The notes beneath the pieces are model-generated. The model did not search any database and had not been told where the DNA came from. It saw nothing but the letters and a program-made list of their open reading frames with translations. A stretch of DNA of 34,217 bases from an uncultured Saprospiraceae bacterium. Lineage in GTDB: Bacteria > Bacteroidota > Bacteroidia > Chitinophagales > Saprospiraceae. Location of the stretch: the NCBI GenBank assembly GCA_937929885.1, contig CALFUQ010000277.1:1-34217 (forward strand), given 5' to 3'. The position numbers and the translations under genes were made by a program. This document shows positions 9,542 through 18,300 of this stretch, piece after piece. Within the stretch, counting starts at the first letter, position 1. Every line of letters begins with the position of its first letter.

Positions 9542-10561
9542 ATGTTTTTGAAAACGGATAGCAAGGCTTCATTTTCTTTGGGCGGGTCTAGGACGCTCAA
9601 TTGGATAATCAAAGGTGCATTAGTATGCATCTTCATTGCACTTATCACCTATCAGATTTCACAAGAAAATCAATTAGAAGCATTATGGGCCTCATTCATT
9701 AATACGCTTAGCTATGATAAGGTTTGGTATCTGGCATTGGCCATAGTTTTAATGCCAGTCAACTGGAGCCTAGAAGCTGTTAAGTGGGGTGGACTAATTA
9801 ACAAATTTGAGCAGATTTCATTTAAGGATTCTTATGCTGCGATTATGAGTGGATTGACTTTAGGAATTATGACGCCAGCGAGAATAGGTGAGTATGGAGG
9901 GAGAGTGCTGTACGTGAAGGCAGAAAATAATTGGAAGGCAGTCATCACAACCTTCGTAACTAGTATAAGTCAGAATCTAGTCAACTTAACTGTCGGTTCG
10001 TGTAGTGCGATTGCTTTCGTCTATTTTAATTTTGGATTGGATCATATGCTTTTAATTGCTAGTTTGTTTTTTGTTTTTGTATTGACTCTAATCACATACA
10101 CACTTTATTTCCATATAGATTCTCTTAAGAAACTCCTTAAAAAGATATCTCTCCCGTTTCTATCAGATGCAATTTCTAAGCACTTAAAAGTATTAAAGCT
10201 GTTTTCTAAGTTAGATCTGCTAAAGGTCTCGATATGGTCTTTGATTAGGTACATCGTTTATAGCTCACAATTTATATTGTTGTTGTACTTCTTTGGTGTC
10301 GAAGGTTCGTTTGGTATGTTGTTTTTAGGAGTGTCTACTGTATTCTTAATTCAATCAATGATGCCTCTCCCTCCGATGCTCAATGTATTTGCAAGAAGCG
10401 AGATAGCATTAATTGTCTGGGGAATATTCAGTATAAATGAAATTGCAATTATATCTTCTTCGTTTGGGCTTTGGATCATTAACTTATTGATACCAGCATT
10501 TGTAGGATTGCTGTTATCACTAAACAAAAATGTAGTGAAGTCATTTGGCTATGAAAAATAG
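9542..10561 (+). CDS. YbhN/AglD-like LPG-synthase transmembrane domain protein
   Basis: A 339-residue protein with about eight membrane helices of the LPG_synthase_TM (UPF0104/YbhN) family. The family block MTPARIGEYGGR lies at residues 110-121, after the W-x-L-E-x-x-K-W motif at 75-82. The family includes the flippase half of MprF and other lipid or isoprenoid-linked sugar transport proteins; there is no synthase domain here. It overlaps the DUF3108 gene by 11 bases (ATG at 10551), so the two are translationally linked and may act on the same envelope component. A lipid-related role is inferred from family only. Confidence 0.85.
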   Translation: MFLKTDSKASFSLGGSRTLNWIIKGALVCIFIALITYQISQENQLEALWASFINTLSYDKVWYLALAIVLMPVNWSLEAVKWGGLINKFEQISFKDSYAAIMSGLTLGIMTPARIGEYGGRVLYVKAENNWKAVITTFVTSISQNLVNLTVGSCSAIAFVYFNFGLDHMLLIASLFFVFVLTLITYTLYFHIDSLKKLLKKISLPFLSDAISKHLKVLKLFSKLDLLKVSIWSLIRYIVYSSQFILLLYFFGVEGSFGMLFLGVSTVFLIQSMMPLPPMLNVFARSEIALIVWGIFSINEIAIISSSFGLWIINLLIPAFVGLLLSLNKNVVKSFGYEK

Positions 10562-11369
10562 TTTTCTCTTTTTCTTATTGTTTGCGTTTTGTTCGCTTGA
10601 GCTATCTGCTCAGCAAACGCAAGAAGTGGATCTATGTCAAATAGATAACCAGTCCTTCCAGGGTGGAGAAAAGTTACGGTTCAGGATTTACTACAATTGG
10701 AAATTCGTGTGGGTGCCAGCAGGAGAGGTAGAATTTTCTGTTGAGGAAGATGAGACTGACTACCATGTCGAAGTAATCGGTAAAACTTACGCAGCCTACG
10801 AGAACTTTTTTAAGGTGGATGATTACTATGGATCAAGGATAGATAAGAACACACTCTTGCCAGAATATTTTTTGCGGAATGTAGAAGAGGGAAGTTATAA
10901 TCGATATGATTCAATACTATTTGATCAGGAAAGCTTACATCTCGAATCTTACTGGGGTAAGCATAGAGAAGATGCAGAGCTAAATGAGTTTGACATGGTT
11001 GGCTGTGTGCAGGATATGGTAAGTATACTATACTTTGTACGCAACTTGGATTACAACTCCTATGCGGATAATACGATCATCCCAGTTAGTATTTTTTTCG
11101 ATAAAGAGTTGTACCCGCTCAAGATGGAAATCAACAAAAGAGAAAAGAAAAAAATCAAAGGCATGGGAAAATTCAAGACCATCAAGCTAATTCCAGAGGC
11201 TGTTGACGGTCATGTATTTGATGAGGATACTAAGATGGATGTTTGGATCTCAGATGATAAAAATAAGATACCGCTTCTTATCGAGTCTCCCTTAACTATC
11301 GGCTCAGCCAAAGCTGTCTTGATTAAGCATGAGGGGTTAAGGTATCCGTTGGATGCTAAGTTGAAGTAA
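10551..11369 (+). CDS. DUF3108 domain envelope protein
   Basis: I place the start at ATG 10551, giving 272 residues. It begins a proper signal peptide (basic MKNS, hydrophobic LFFLLFAF, cleavage after SA-QQ). A TTG two codons earlier (10545) is open but adds only Met-Ala. The mature part matches DUF3108: a beta-rich periplasmic domain with the typical GEKLRFRIYYNW opening, a later segment on backbone conversion (TLLPEYFLRNVEEG), and a C-terminal DVWISDDKNKIPLLIES strand set. Family proteins are periplasmic and often sit next to lipid, polysaccharide or outer-membrane genes. No catalytic residues are known to me. It overlaps the upstream YbhN-like gene and is convergent with the receptor gene 47 bases downstream. 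Confidence 0.82.
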   Translation: MKNSFLFFLLFAFCSLELSAQQTQEVDLCQIDNQSFQGGEKLRFRIYYNWKFVWVPAGEVEFSVEEDETDYHVEVIGKTYAAYENFFKVDDYYGSRIDKNTLLPEYFLRNVEEGSYNRYDSILFDQESLHLESYWGKHREDAELNEFDMVGCVQDMVSILYFVRNLDYNSYADNTIIPVSIFFDKELYPLKMEINKREKKKIKGMGKFKTIKLIPEAVDGHVFDEDTKMDVWISDDKNKIPLLIESPLTIGSAKAVLIKHEGLRYPLDAKLK

Positions 11370-11378
11370 AGACTCTAT

Positions 11379-11406
11379 TAGCTGCCTCTTTTTCAAGAGA
11401 GAGCTA
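11379..11406. terminator. Imperfect hairpin between convergent genes
   Basis: Two 12-base arms (11379-11390 and 11395-11406) pair except for two central bases, around a 4-base loop. It lies between the stops of the DUF3108 gene and the convergent receptor gene, where a shared terminator would be expected. There is no clear T-run on either side, so a termination role is only possible. Confidence 0.35.
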
Positions 11407-11416
11407 GGGAAAGATC

Positions 11417-13804
11417 CTAATGACCCCTATGTCCCTTATTTCCACTGAACTCCATCGCTTCTCCTTTCCCAAACCCATAACTCACACCGAAGGATACGAA
11501 TCTACCTCGCTGTCTAAAAGTATAAGCATAGAAATTAGTAGCATTAGTTTCTCCTTCTCTTACTCGAGAAGCAAATAAATCTCTTACACTTAGGCTGAGT
11601 ATCGTTCTGCCTTTCATGAGTTTTTTACGCAGTCCTAAATCTACAGATGTGTATCCAGAGTATATTGCTTGGAAATTCTTAGTTCTAGATCTGAGACTAC
11701 CAGTAACTTCTGCATCTATATCAGCAGGAAGTTTCATCTTCGCCCTTAATCTCCCTGTCCACCTATCAGCTGAGAAGTCAAAGATATCTTCTTCAAAATT
11801 TACACTTCTATCTTCATAGTTGTAATTGAAATCTCCAGTAAAGGATATTTTTTTACTGGCATTGAATTTTCCACTCATCTCGAAGCCATAAGTTTTATTG
11901 GTTCCAATATTTAGAGGAAGGGTAGTGCTGATATTATTTTCAAAAGTGGTTATTCTCTCTACCGCATCGGTTGTATACCTATGGTATACTCCGAAGTTGA
12001 AAGAGAACTTTTGAGCTACATAGATTCCATTGACTTCATACGAATCAGTAAACTCTGGTTGTAAATTAGGATTACCTGTATAGACATTAAAAGTATTTCT
12101 TATGTTGAAGAAAGGATTTAAATGCCACATCCTAGGTCTATAGATTCGCTTAGAATATCCTGCCTGAAAAGACAACGCTTCTGTCACTTTGTAACTAGCA
12201 TGTGCACTCGGAAACAAGTTAGAGTAATTTTGATCACCTACCTCTCCAGTATTTGTCAACAACGTACTTAGATCAGTATTCTCTAATCTTAGCCCACCTT
12301 TAAATCCCCATTTATCTCCTTCATATCCTGCTGTGACATAGGTGCCAAGAACTTTCTGATTGAATTCAAAGTTATTTGTTAGTTTATCATTTAATATCCA
12401 ATCAGCGCCAATGAGGTCTTCAACACCATAATCATTACCGACATCATTAATAAGATATTGAGCACCGGTCTCAAGAATAAAAGCATCACTAAATGGTTTA
12501 GTATAATCTAGCTTGTAAGCAAAATTAGCATCCTTAAAATCAGTCCTTACATTTTGTTGATTAGTATTAAGAGTTCCTGTAGTCAGAAGATTCTCAAATT
12601 CTGAAGTTTGGTCCTTTCCAAAAAACCGACCAGTCGCACTTATAAGTAACGCATGTTCCTTATGATCTTCAAAATCACTTTTGTATTGTAATTCGTATTG
12701 ATACTTTGGGTTAGTAGCTTCAGTGATCTCATTTCTTTCATACTGAGTATCTAGATTGTTAGGCGAGCTAAACTGACTGAACTCCGTAGACGAATTTTCT
12801 TTTTCTATCTCGAGCGCATAACTTCCACTTAAGGTGATTACATTATTCTTATTGATATGATAGTCTGTCCCGAGAATCAAGTTGTAGAAGTTTTCATTCT
12901 TGTCTCCTGTTCCGAAACTTTCTACGGAGGAATTATTTAGTTCATTTCTGTTGAGAGACTCCGTTTTACTAGGATAGGTACGATAACCTGCTCCTAGCTG
13001 TGTGAATAAATTAAACTTCTCTGTTCTGCGATTTAGACTTAGACCAAAACTATGATTATTAGGTATGCCAGAATTTAGGGTTACTGAGCCATTGATTCCT
13101 TTTTTCTCATCCTTTTTTAAAACAATATTTACGATCCCAGTAGAGCCTTCCGCATCATACTTTGCTGATGGGTTAGTAATTACTTCGACTTTCTCAATCA
13201 TGTCAGCAGTTATACTGCCGAGAGCATTTCCTCCATCTGAGAGTACACTTGGTTTGCCATTGATCAGTATCTGCACTCCAGCATTTCCTCTTAGCGATAT
13301 TTCTCCTTCAATACTCACAGCTACAGATGGCACATTGTCTAACACTTCAAATGCACTTGCACCAGATCGACTTAAGTCCTGACCCACATTAAAAACTCTT
13401 TTGTCCAATTTAAATTCAGTCTGTGATCTCTCGGCCCTTACTGTGACCTCATCTAATGTCTCGCCATCTAGCTTAAGTTGTACATTACCTAAATTCACTC
13501 TGTTGTTAGAGATGCTGTAATCATCAATTATCAATTCACTGAACCCTATAAAACTCACGTTGATATTAAATTCTTTTTCGTCTGTACTGATTAAAAATTT
13601 ACCATCTTGATCTGTCGTCGTTCCAGTAATCATTTCATTGGTCGACTTACTAGTTAACATGACGGTAGCAAATTCGATGGGTTGGCTATTTGTGCTTTCT
13701 ACGACCTGGCCATTAATTATGGTTCTAGCAGATTGAGCAGATGCATTTACACCTAGTATTAGGCTTAAGCACAGGATTTGTATGGTGAGTAGAGTAGATT
13801 TCAT
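11417..13804 (-). CDS. Outer-membrane TonB-type receptor, OMP_b-brl_3 family
   Basis: A complete 795-residue receptor. Residues 1-24 are a signal peptide ending ASAQ. About 29-115 form a carboxypeptidase-regulatory-like domain (INGQVVESTNSQPIEFATVML). About 125-235 form the plug, with DNVPSVAVSIEGEISLRGN and the IEKVEVITNPSAKYDAEGSTGIVNI block. The rest is a barrel of the outer-membrane beta-barrel protein 3 type, including the hallmark YTGNPNLQPEFTDSYE. The C-terminus is not the classic aromatic residue but a Gly/His-rich tail, GNKGHRGH, which is common in this branch. These proteins sit in the outer membrane; their ligands are mostly unknown (ferric compounds or peptides). It is a single gene, with no SusD or sigma/anti-sigma partner next to it. 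Confidence 0.93.
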   Translation of the reverse strand: MKSTLLTIQILCLSLILGVNASAQSARTIINGQVVESTNSQPIEFATVMLTSKSTNEMITGTTTDQDGKFLISTDEKEFNINVSFIGFSELIIDDYSISNNRVNLGNVQLKLDGETLDEVTVRAERSQTEFKLDKRVFNVGQDLSRSGASAFEVLDNVPSVAVSIEGEISLRGNAGVQILINGKPSVLSDGGNALGSITADMIEKVEVITNPSAKYDAEGSTGIVNIVLKKDEKKGINGSVTLNSGIPNNHSFGLSLNRRTEKFNLFTQLGAGYRTYPSKTESLNRNELNNSSVESFGTGDKNENFYNLILGTDYHINKNNVITLSGSYALEIEKENSSTEFSQFSSPNNLDTQYERNEITEATNPKYQYELQYKSDFEDHKEHALLISATGRFFGKDQTSEFENLLTTGTLNTNQQNVRTDFKDANFAYKLDYTKPFSDAFILETGAQYLINDVGNDYGVEDLIGADWILNDKLTNNFEFNQKVLGTYVTAGYEGDKWGFKGGLRLENTDLSTLLTNTGEVGDQNYSNLFPSAHASYKVTEALSFQAGYSKRIYRPRMWHLNPFFNIRNTFNVYTGNPNLQPEFTDSYEVNGIYVAQKFSFNFGVYHRYTTDAVERITTFENNISTTLPLNIGTNKTYGFEMSGKFNASKKISFTGDFNYNYEDRSVNFEEDIFDFSADRWTGRLRAKMKLPADIDAEVTGSLRSRTKNFQAIYSGYTSVDLGLRKKLMKGRTILSLSVRDLFASRVREGETNATNFYAYTFRQRGRFVSFGVSYGFGKGEAMEFSGNKGHRGH

Positions 13805-14054
13805 TTTAAAGTTTGATTCACGTATTGATATATAACACTGATGTATTAGACTTAGTTATATAATGAAGGTTTAATTTTCTTTAATTAACTCCACAAGAAT
13901 ATTGGAGAAGAGGAAGATTTTATTTGTAAAAATGGAGTTCTATCTCCCATATATTACCAATGATTGCCATAAAGCAATAATTAGAATGGGCAAAATTCTA
14001 TTTATTCATTATTAAATCTATTTTAGCTTTCAATCAATCAAACACTTCTTATAA

Positions 14055-15800
14055 ATGAGCGATAAATTAGCTTTTCCCAAGACAGGTGATGTATTAGGAC
14101 ATCCTTCACAACTTTTTGTACTCTTCTTTACAGAGATGTGGGAGCGATTCTCCTATTATGGGATGAGGGCTTTGCTAGTACTATTCCTTACTGCAGCGAT
14201 CTTAGATGATGGTACTGGAGGATATGGATGGGATCGGAGTAATGCTTTAGAATTATATGCATTATATACAGGTTTGGTTTATTTCACACCACTTATTGGA
14301 GGTATGTTGGCAGATAAATATTTGGGCTATCGTACCGCTGTTATTATGGGCGCGTTTATAATGGCGCTTGGTCATGGATTTATGGCATTAGAGATCCCAT
14401 TTTTCTTTTACGCTGGGTTAACTGCCTTGATACTTGGTAATGGATTGTTTAAACCTAATATCTCTTCTATGGTTGGCCAGTTGTATGGGGGCGAAGAGGA
14501 CAAGAAGGATTCTGCTTATACGATCTTTTACATGGGTATTAATGCAGGAGCATTCTTAGGAATTTTACTTTGTGGGTATATCGGTGAAAAAATTAGTTGG
14601 TCATATGGTTTTGGACTAGCCATGATATTTATGATAGCTGGAGCACTACAATTTTGGTGGTCTGGAAAAATCTTTGGAGAGATCGGCAAGAAGCCTCAGA
14701 ATGATGGACTGGCAGATGTGAAAGTAATAGATGAGCATAAAGATAAAACTGAGAGCTCTGGTAGAATTATTAAATGGTCTGTAATAAGTATTGTGATAGG
14801 TGTAGCAGTACATTTCATGATGCGCAGCTTTCATGGTGATAGTCTTGATAATGTTTTGAGTATTATTAATAATCTATATATGCCTGGGTTGCTATTAGGT
14901 AGTGTCATAGGTACGGTTGGGTATATAGTTACTGATCCTTTTCTTTCTAAGGTCGAAAGGGATAGAGTATGGGTAATTATTGCTTATTCTTTTTTTGTTG
15001 TTTTCTTTTGGTGGGCATTTGAACAGTCAGGAGGGTCAATGACGGTCTTTGCTGCTGATTATACAGATAGAACATTAGAAGGAAGCGGAGCCATAATTTT
15101 TAATACGGTCAATGCTATTTTGACATTGGGAGCTATGGGAGTTATAACCTGGGTTCTTTTAAAACTATTTAAGGTCACTTGGTCAGAGATAAGTTTAGGT
15201 AATACGATTCTAGCCGCAAGTTTTATTCTGATATGGGGCTTAGTCATTTGGATGCTTTATAGAGAATTTGTAGCTGAGAAGTCAGAGGTGCAGGCTTCAT
15301 GGTTTAGTATTCTAAATTCATTTTTCATAATCACCCTCGCGCCACTCTTTACTAAATTTTGGGAAAAGAAAATAGTTACTTCGGGGCCTATGAAATTTGC
15401 ACTAGCCTTATTTTTAGTAGGTCTAGGTTTTGCATTTTTAGCTTTAGGAAGTGCAGGTATAGAGCAAGGTGCTCAGACTGCATCGGTGAGTATGTTATGG
15501 TTGATTTTGGCTTACTTTTTCCATACTAGTGGAGAGCTTTGTATATCGCCAGTAGGCCTATCTTATGTAAGTAAATTAGCACCAGTAAGATTATTAGGGC
15601 TTATGTTTGGTATTTGGTTCATTGCAAACTTTATTGCTAATTGGGCAGCTGGGATGACAGGTAGTTATATTGATGTTATTGTAAAGAACAATAGCATGTC
15701 CACTTTCTTTTTAATTTTTACTGCGATAACCATGGGAGTTGCATTGCTATGCGTCATGTTTAAAGGAGTACTTACTAGAAGGATGCACGGGTTCGAATAG
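14055..15800 (+). CDS. POT (PTR2) family proton-dependent peptide transporter
   Basis: A 581-residue member of the proton-dependent oligopeptide transporter branch of the MFS. The family signature E-x-x-E-R-F-x-Y-Y-G is intact as EMWERFSYYGMR (residues 27-38), and the second signature region GNGLFKPNISSMVGQLY follows near 135-151. About 14 hydrophobic segments are visible, with a cytoplasmic Lys/Glu-rich linker near 214-235. It takes up di- and tripeptides with protons across the inner membrane. It is preceded by 250 bases of AT-rich non-coding DNA. The last 54 bases overlap, antisense, the end of the CPBP protease gene. Function is clear at family level; peptide specificity is not. Confidence 0.94.
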   Translation: MSDKLAFPKTGDVLGHPSQLFVLFFTEMWERFSYYGMRALLVLFLTAAILDDGTGGYGWDRSNALELYALYTGLVYFTPLIGGMLADKYLGYRTAVIMGAFIMALGHGFMALEIPFFFYAGLTALILGNGLFKPNISSMVGQLYGGEEDKKDSAYTIFYMGINAGAFLGILLCGYIGEKISWSYGFGLAMIFMIAGALQFWWSGKIFGEIGKKPQNDGLADVKVIDEHKDKTESSGRIIKWSVISIVIGVAVHFMMRSFHGDSLDNVLSIINNLYMPGLLLGSVIGTVGYIVTDPFLSKVERDRVWVIIAYSFFVVFFWWAFEQSGGSMTVFAADYTDRTLEGSGAIIFNTVNAILTLGAMGVITWVLLKLFKVTWSEISLGNTILAASFILIWGLVIWMLYREFVAEKSEVQASWFSILNSFFIITLAPLFTKFWEKKIVTSGPMKFALALFLVGLGFAFLALGSAGIEQGAQTASVSMLWLILAYFFHTSGELCISPVGLSYVSKLAPVRLLGLMFGIWFIANFIANWAAGMTGSYIDVIVKNNSMSTFFLIFTAITMGVALLCVMFKGVLTRRMHGFE

Positions 15801-16658
15801 ACTTTGATAAAGTCTAAGATCTGTCTTAAGGAGATAAACTATACATAAGATTAAAATAACAATGGATATCAGAGAGCCTTCGTACCCGAAGGCTCCTCCT
15901 GTTATGTAATCATTGCCAGTTTCTTTTAAGTCTACAAGACTATGAATCTCAATCCCACTCACAGGAAATCCTAAGAAAGCACTTTGCACAAAATTCCAGC
16001 TTGCATGAAAGCCAGTCGGTGCCCAGATGTTTTTGTACTTCAAGAATAAAAGGCCCATCAAGAAACCTCCACAAATAAGATTAATCATACCTAACGGTGA
16101 AGCATTAGGATTGCTTAAATGCACAACAAAAAACAGAAGAGATGAAATTATCAGGGCAGCCATAGTACCGATACGATACTGAAGCATTGGAATTAGAAAT
16201 CCTCTAAAGATAATCTCCTCAGCAAAACTCTGAATAATAAAAAGTAGTATAAAGCCAAAAAAATAAAACGGAATAAAGTCTACTCCTTCAATTTCAATTT
16301 GATCAAAAATGTAGAGGAGAACAAAACCAACACCAACCAACACAAAACCTAAACCCCAACCAATGGAGGAATCTTTTATGACCCTCCTGTTAGTAAAACC
16401 AAGTGCTACTTCTGGAATTTTAAAGATGAGTACTTTGACTATATAAGTGGCAGTTAAAAGAACAAAGGTTGCTGGCAAATACTCATTTACAAGCATAGAG
16501 TAAGGATCTAATTCTAGATTATTACTTGTGACAAAAGGTGCTAGGAAAAAATCACCCAATAGAAATATTACTACACCAAGTATTGCCGCGATGACAATAA
16601 ATGTGAGTAGCTCTAAAAAAGCAAATAGAGACTCGACTAGTATACTTTTCTTCTCCAC
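15747..16658 (-). CDS. CPBP family intramembrane metalloprotease
   Basis: A 303-residue membrane protein with about eight helices. The CPBP (Abi/CaaX-protease-like) motifs are present: EEIIFRG with Glu147, Glu148 and Arg152; a His180 at the end of the FFVVH helix; and FHASWNF with His218 and Asn222. These residues bind the metal and cleave or process membrane-embedded substrates; in bacteria many roles remain unknown. It is the last gene of a minus-strand set, 25 bases after the SRPBCC gene. Its 3' end runs 54 bases into the convergent transporter gene, so the C-terminal 17 residues are read from DNA coding on both strands. No cleavage partner is visible. Confidence 0.9.
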   Translation of the reverse strand: MEKKSILVESLFAFLELLTFIVIAAILGVVIFLLGDFFLAPFVTSNNLELDPYSMLVNEYLPATFVLLTATYIVKVLIFKIPEVALGFTNRRVIKDSSIGWGLGFVLVGVGFVLLYIFDQIEIEGVDFIPFYFFGFILLFIIQSFAEEIIFRGFLIPMLQYRIGTMAALIISSLLFFVVHLSNPNASPLGMINLICGGFLMGLLFLKYKNIWAPTGFHASWNFVQSAFLGFPVSGIEIHSLVDLKETGNDYITGGAFGYEGSLISIVILILCIVYLLKTDLRLYQSLFEPVHPSSKYSFKHDA

Positions 16659-16683
16659 TTAAATCTCTGTGATTCTATGAGTC

Positions 16684-17709
16684 TTACTCACTAATGTAAT
16701 AAGTGATTTTAGTCAACCATTTCTTAGGGTCGGGCTCTTCCCCAGGATCCGTTACATACTCTTCTATATACGGTGGATTGTTAAGTATACCATAGTCTCT
16801 CATGAAAGATTGTACTGCAGCATGTGCAGCAGGCGTACCATTGTAATCTCCATAGTAATCTACACTGATCGCATTACTTTCTGGGAGTGTTAGCGATTGA
16901 GCGCCGCGGATAGCAAGTGGCTCTTTGATAGGGATGGCAGCGGACATGTCTACCATTCTTGTAGCATCATTAAATTTGTAAAATAGTCCACAAGGTTTTC
17001 CATCCATCTCCACATCAGCACTTTGTGCCTTGCCAAATAGACCGCCTAAATTCCCAGCATAAAATTGCTGTACATTATCGTACCCCACTTCTTGTCTGTT
17101 ATGTATAAAGTGTTTCTCTGGTTGTGTAATTTCATTTATTTTATAGCCATCGTACATTTTATTGGTGACTCTTTCTTTTGCAAGGGCGGCTATTTTATTA
17201 AGACCATTTTCAAAGTCTTTTTCTAGTGATCCTTTTAAACCAAGCATCATCACAATTCCTCTTTGTAAAAAAGAAATATCACTACCGCCATAGTGCTTCC
17301 AGACCACCTCAGTTTTTCCATCTAACTCATTAAAATTAAACTCTGCTGTAGACGGTTCACCCATTCCTTCAAACAACATATCTGATTTATGCAAAAGACC
17401 AGGTTTGCTTTCGGTTGTAGTCATAGAGCCAGATCCTACTTCCTTATTCCCAGACCACGAATAGCTTGCACCTACACCTTGAGTTGTGGCACCATATTCA
17501 ACTTTCATCTCAGGGTCTTTATCATACCAAGGAGACCATTTCTCCCATGTCTTGAAATCATCCACCATATTGAATAACATATTTTTCGGCGCATCAATGG
17601 TTAGTGATCTTTCGACATCAATATTTTTTGGTGCGATAGCACAAATCCCCACATACACTAATACGAGAAATAGTAAAAAGCCAAGGAAGTAATAAAGTAT
17701 TTTTTTCAT
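16684..17709 (-). CDS. SRPBCC plus GyrI-like effector-binding domain membrane protein
   Basis: I start at the ATG at 17709 (341 residues). It lies 7 bases past the hemJ stop and begins a good membrane anchor (MKKILYYFLGFLLFLVLVYVG). A longer frame, to 17766, would overlap hemJ and add a charged stretch before the anchor, so it is unlikely. After the anchor, residues about 30-165 form a START/SRPBCC lipid-binding-like domain (VERSLTIDAP, then FKTWEKWSPWYDKDP). From about 185 on is an AraC-type effector-binding/GyrI-like domain ending in DPKKWLTKITYYI. This fusion is common in Bacteroidota and its ligand is unknown. It sits in the inner membrane, probably with the domains outside the cytoplasm. 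It is operonic with hemJ and the CPBP gene. Confidence 0.85.
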   Translation of the reverse strand: MKKILYYFLGFLLFLVLVYVGICAIAPKNIDVERSLTIDAPKNMLFNMVDDFKTWEKWSPWYDKDPEMKVEYGATTQGVGASYSWSGNKEVGSGSMTTTESKPGLLHKSDMLFEGMGEPSTAEFNFNELDGKTEVVWKHYGGSDISFLQRGIVMMLGLKGSLEKDFENGLNKIAALAKERVTNKMYDGYKINEITQPEKHFIHNRQEVGYDNVQQFYAGNLGGLFGKAQSADVEMDGKPCGLFYKFNDATRMVDMSAAIPIKEPLAIRGAQSLTLPESNAISVDYYGDYNGTPAAHAAVQSFMRDYGILNNPPYIEEYVTDPGEEPDPKKWLTKITYYISE

Positions 17710-17716
17710 ATCAGTT

Positions 17717-18271
17717 TTATTTAGTCTGTTGTTCTCTTTTGTTTTTGACGGCCTTGGCAATAACATACATTACCAATCCACTAATTAATATACCAATGAT
17801 CGTATAGAGATAGTTCAGATTATTCTGATAAACTGCTATTAAAACGATAGCTATCAAAAATAAGGTAGGTACTTCATTAAATAATCTGAACTGGAATGAG
17901 CTGAAACTGGTCTTCCCAACCACTAGCTTCTTGATCAATCTTCCACAGTAATCAGTATAACCCGATAGCAGTAAAACCATCAATAGTTTAGCATGTAGCC
18001 AGTAATTAACTTTAAACCAATCCATTCCGTAGGTGATTATCATAAGAACTCCAAATACCCAAGTAATTAGCATCGCAGGACGACAAATAATATTGAGCAC
18101 TTTCTTTTCCATGATGTGGAATTGATTACTCAGGATATCTTGATCGGGTTGTTCTTTGTCGTATGCCTCAGTGTGATAAACGAATATTCTCACCATATAA
18201 AATAGCCCTCCAAACCATGCAACAAAGCCAATAATGTGTAGTGCTTTAAATAATGGGAGATACTCAATCAT
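17717..18271 (-). CDS. hemJ: Protoporphyrinogen IX oxidase HemJ
   Basis: A 184-residue membrane protein of the HemJ (UPF0093, CopD-related) family, the usual family length. The N-terminal block LFKALHIIGFVAWFGGLFYMV (residues 7-27) has the conserved His12, followed by Arg28 and His33. The WLHAKLLMV block (His93, Lys95) and FRLFNEVPTL (129-138) match the family. It oxidises protoporphyrinogen to protoporphyrin in the inner membrane, the step before iron insertion in haem synthesis, and probably binds haem itself. It is first in a minus-strand operon and only 29 bases from the divergent lipoprotein gene at 18301, so the two genes likely share regulatory DNA that reaches into coding sequence. 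Confidence 0.92.
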   Translation of the reverse strand: MIEYLPLFKALHIIGFVAWFGGLFYMVRIFVYHTEAYDKEQPDQDILSNQFHIMEKKVLNIICRPAMLITWVFGVLMIITYGMDWFKVNYWLHAKLLMVLLLSGYTDYCGRLIKKLVVGKTSFSSFQFRLFNEVPTLFLIAIVLIAVYQNNLNYLYTIIGILISGLVMYVIAKAVKNKREQQTK

Positions 18272-18300
18272 GCCACTAAGATAAAATGGTATTTTAGAGA

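Noticed and set aside
10545-10547. TTG start for the DUF3108 gene
   Set aside because: It adds only Met-Ala before a normal ATG at 10551 that begins a proper signal peptide.
17710-17766. Longer N-terminus for the SRPBCC gene
   Set aside because: It would overlap hemJ and place a charged stretch before the membrane anchor; the ATG at 17709 fits better.
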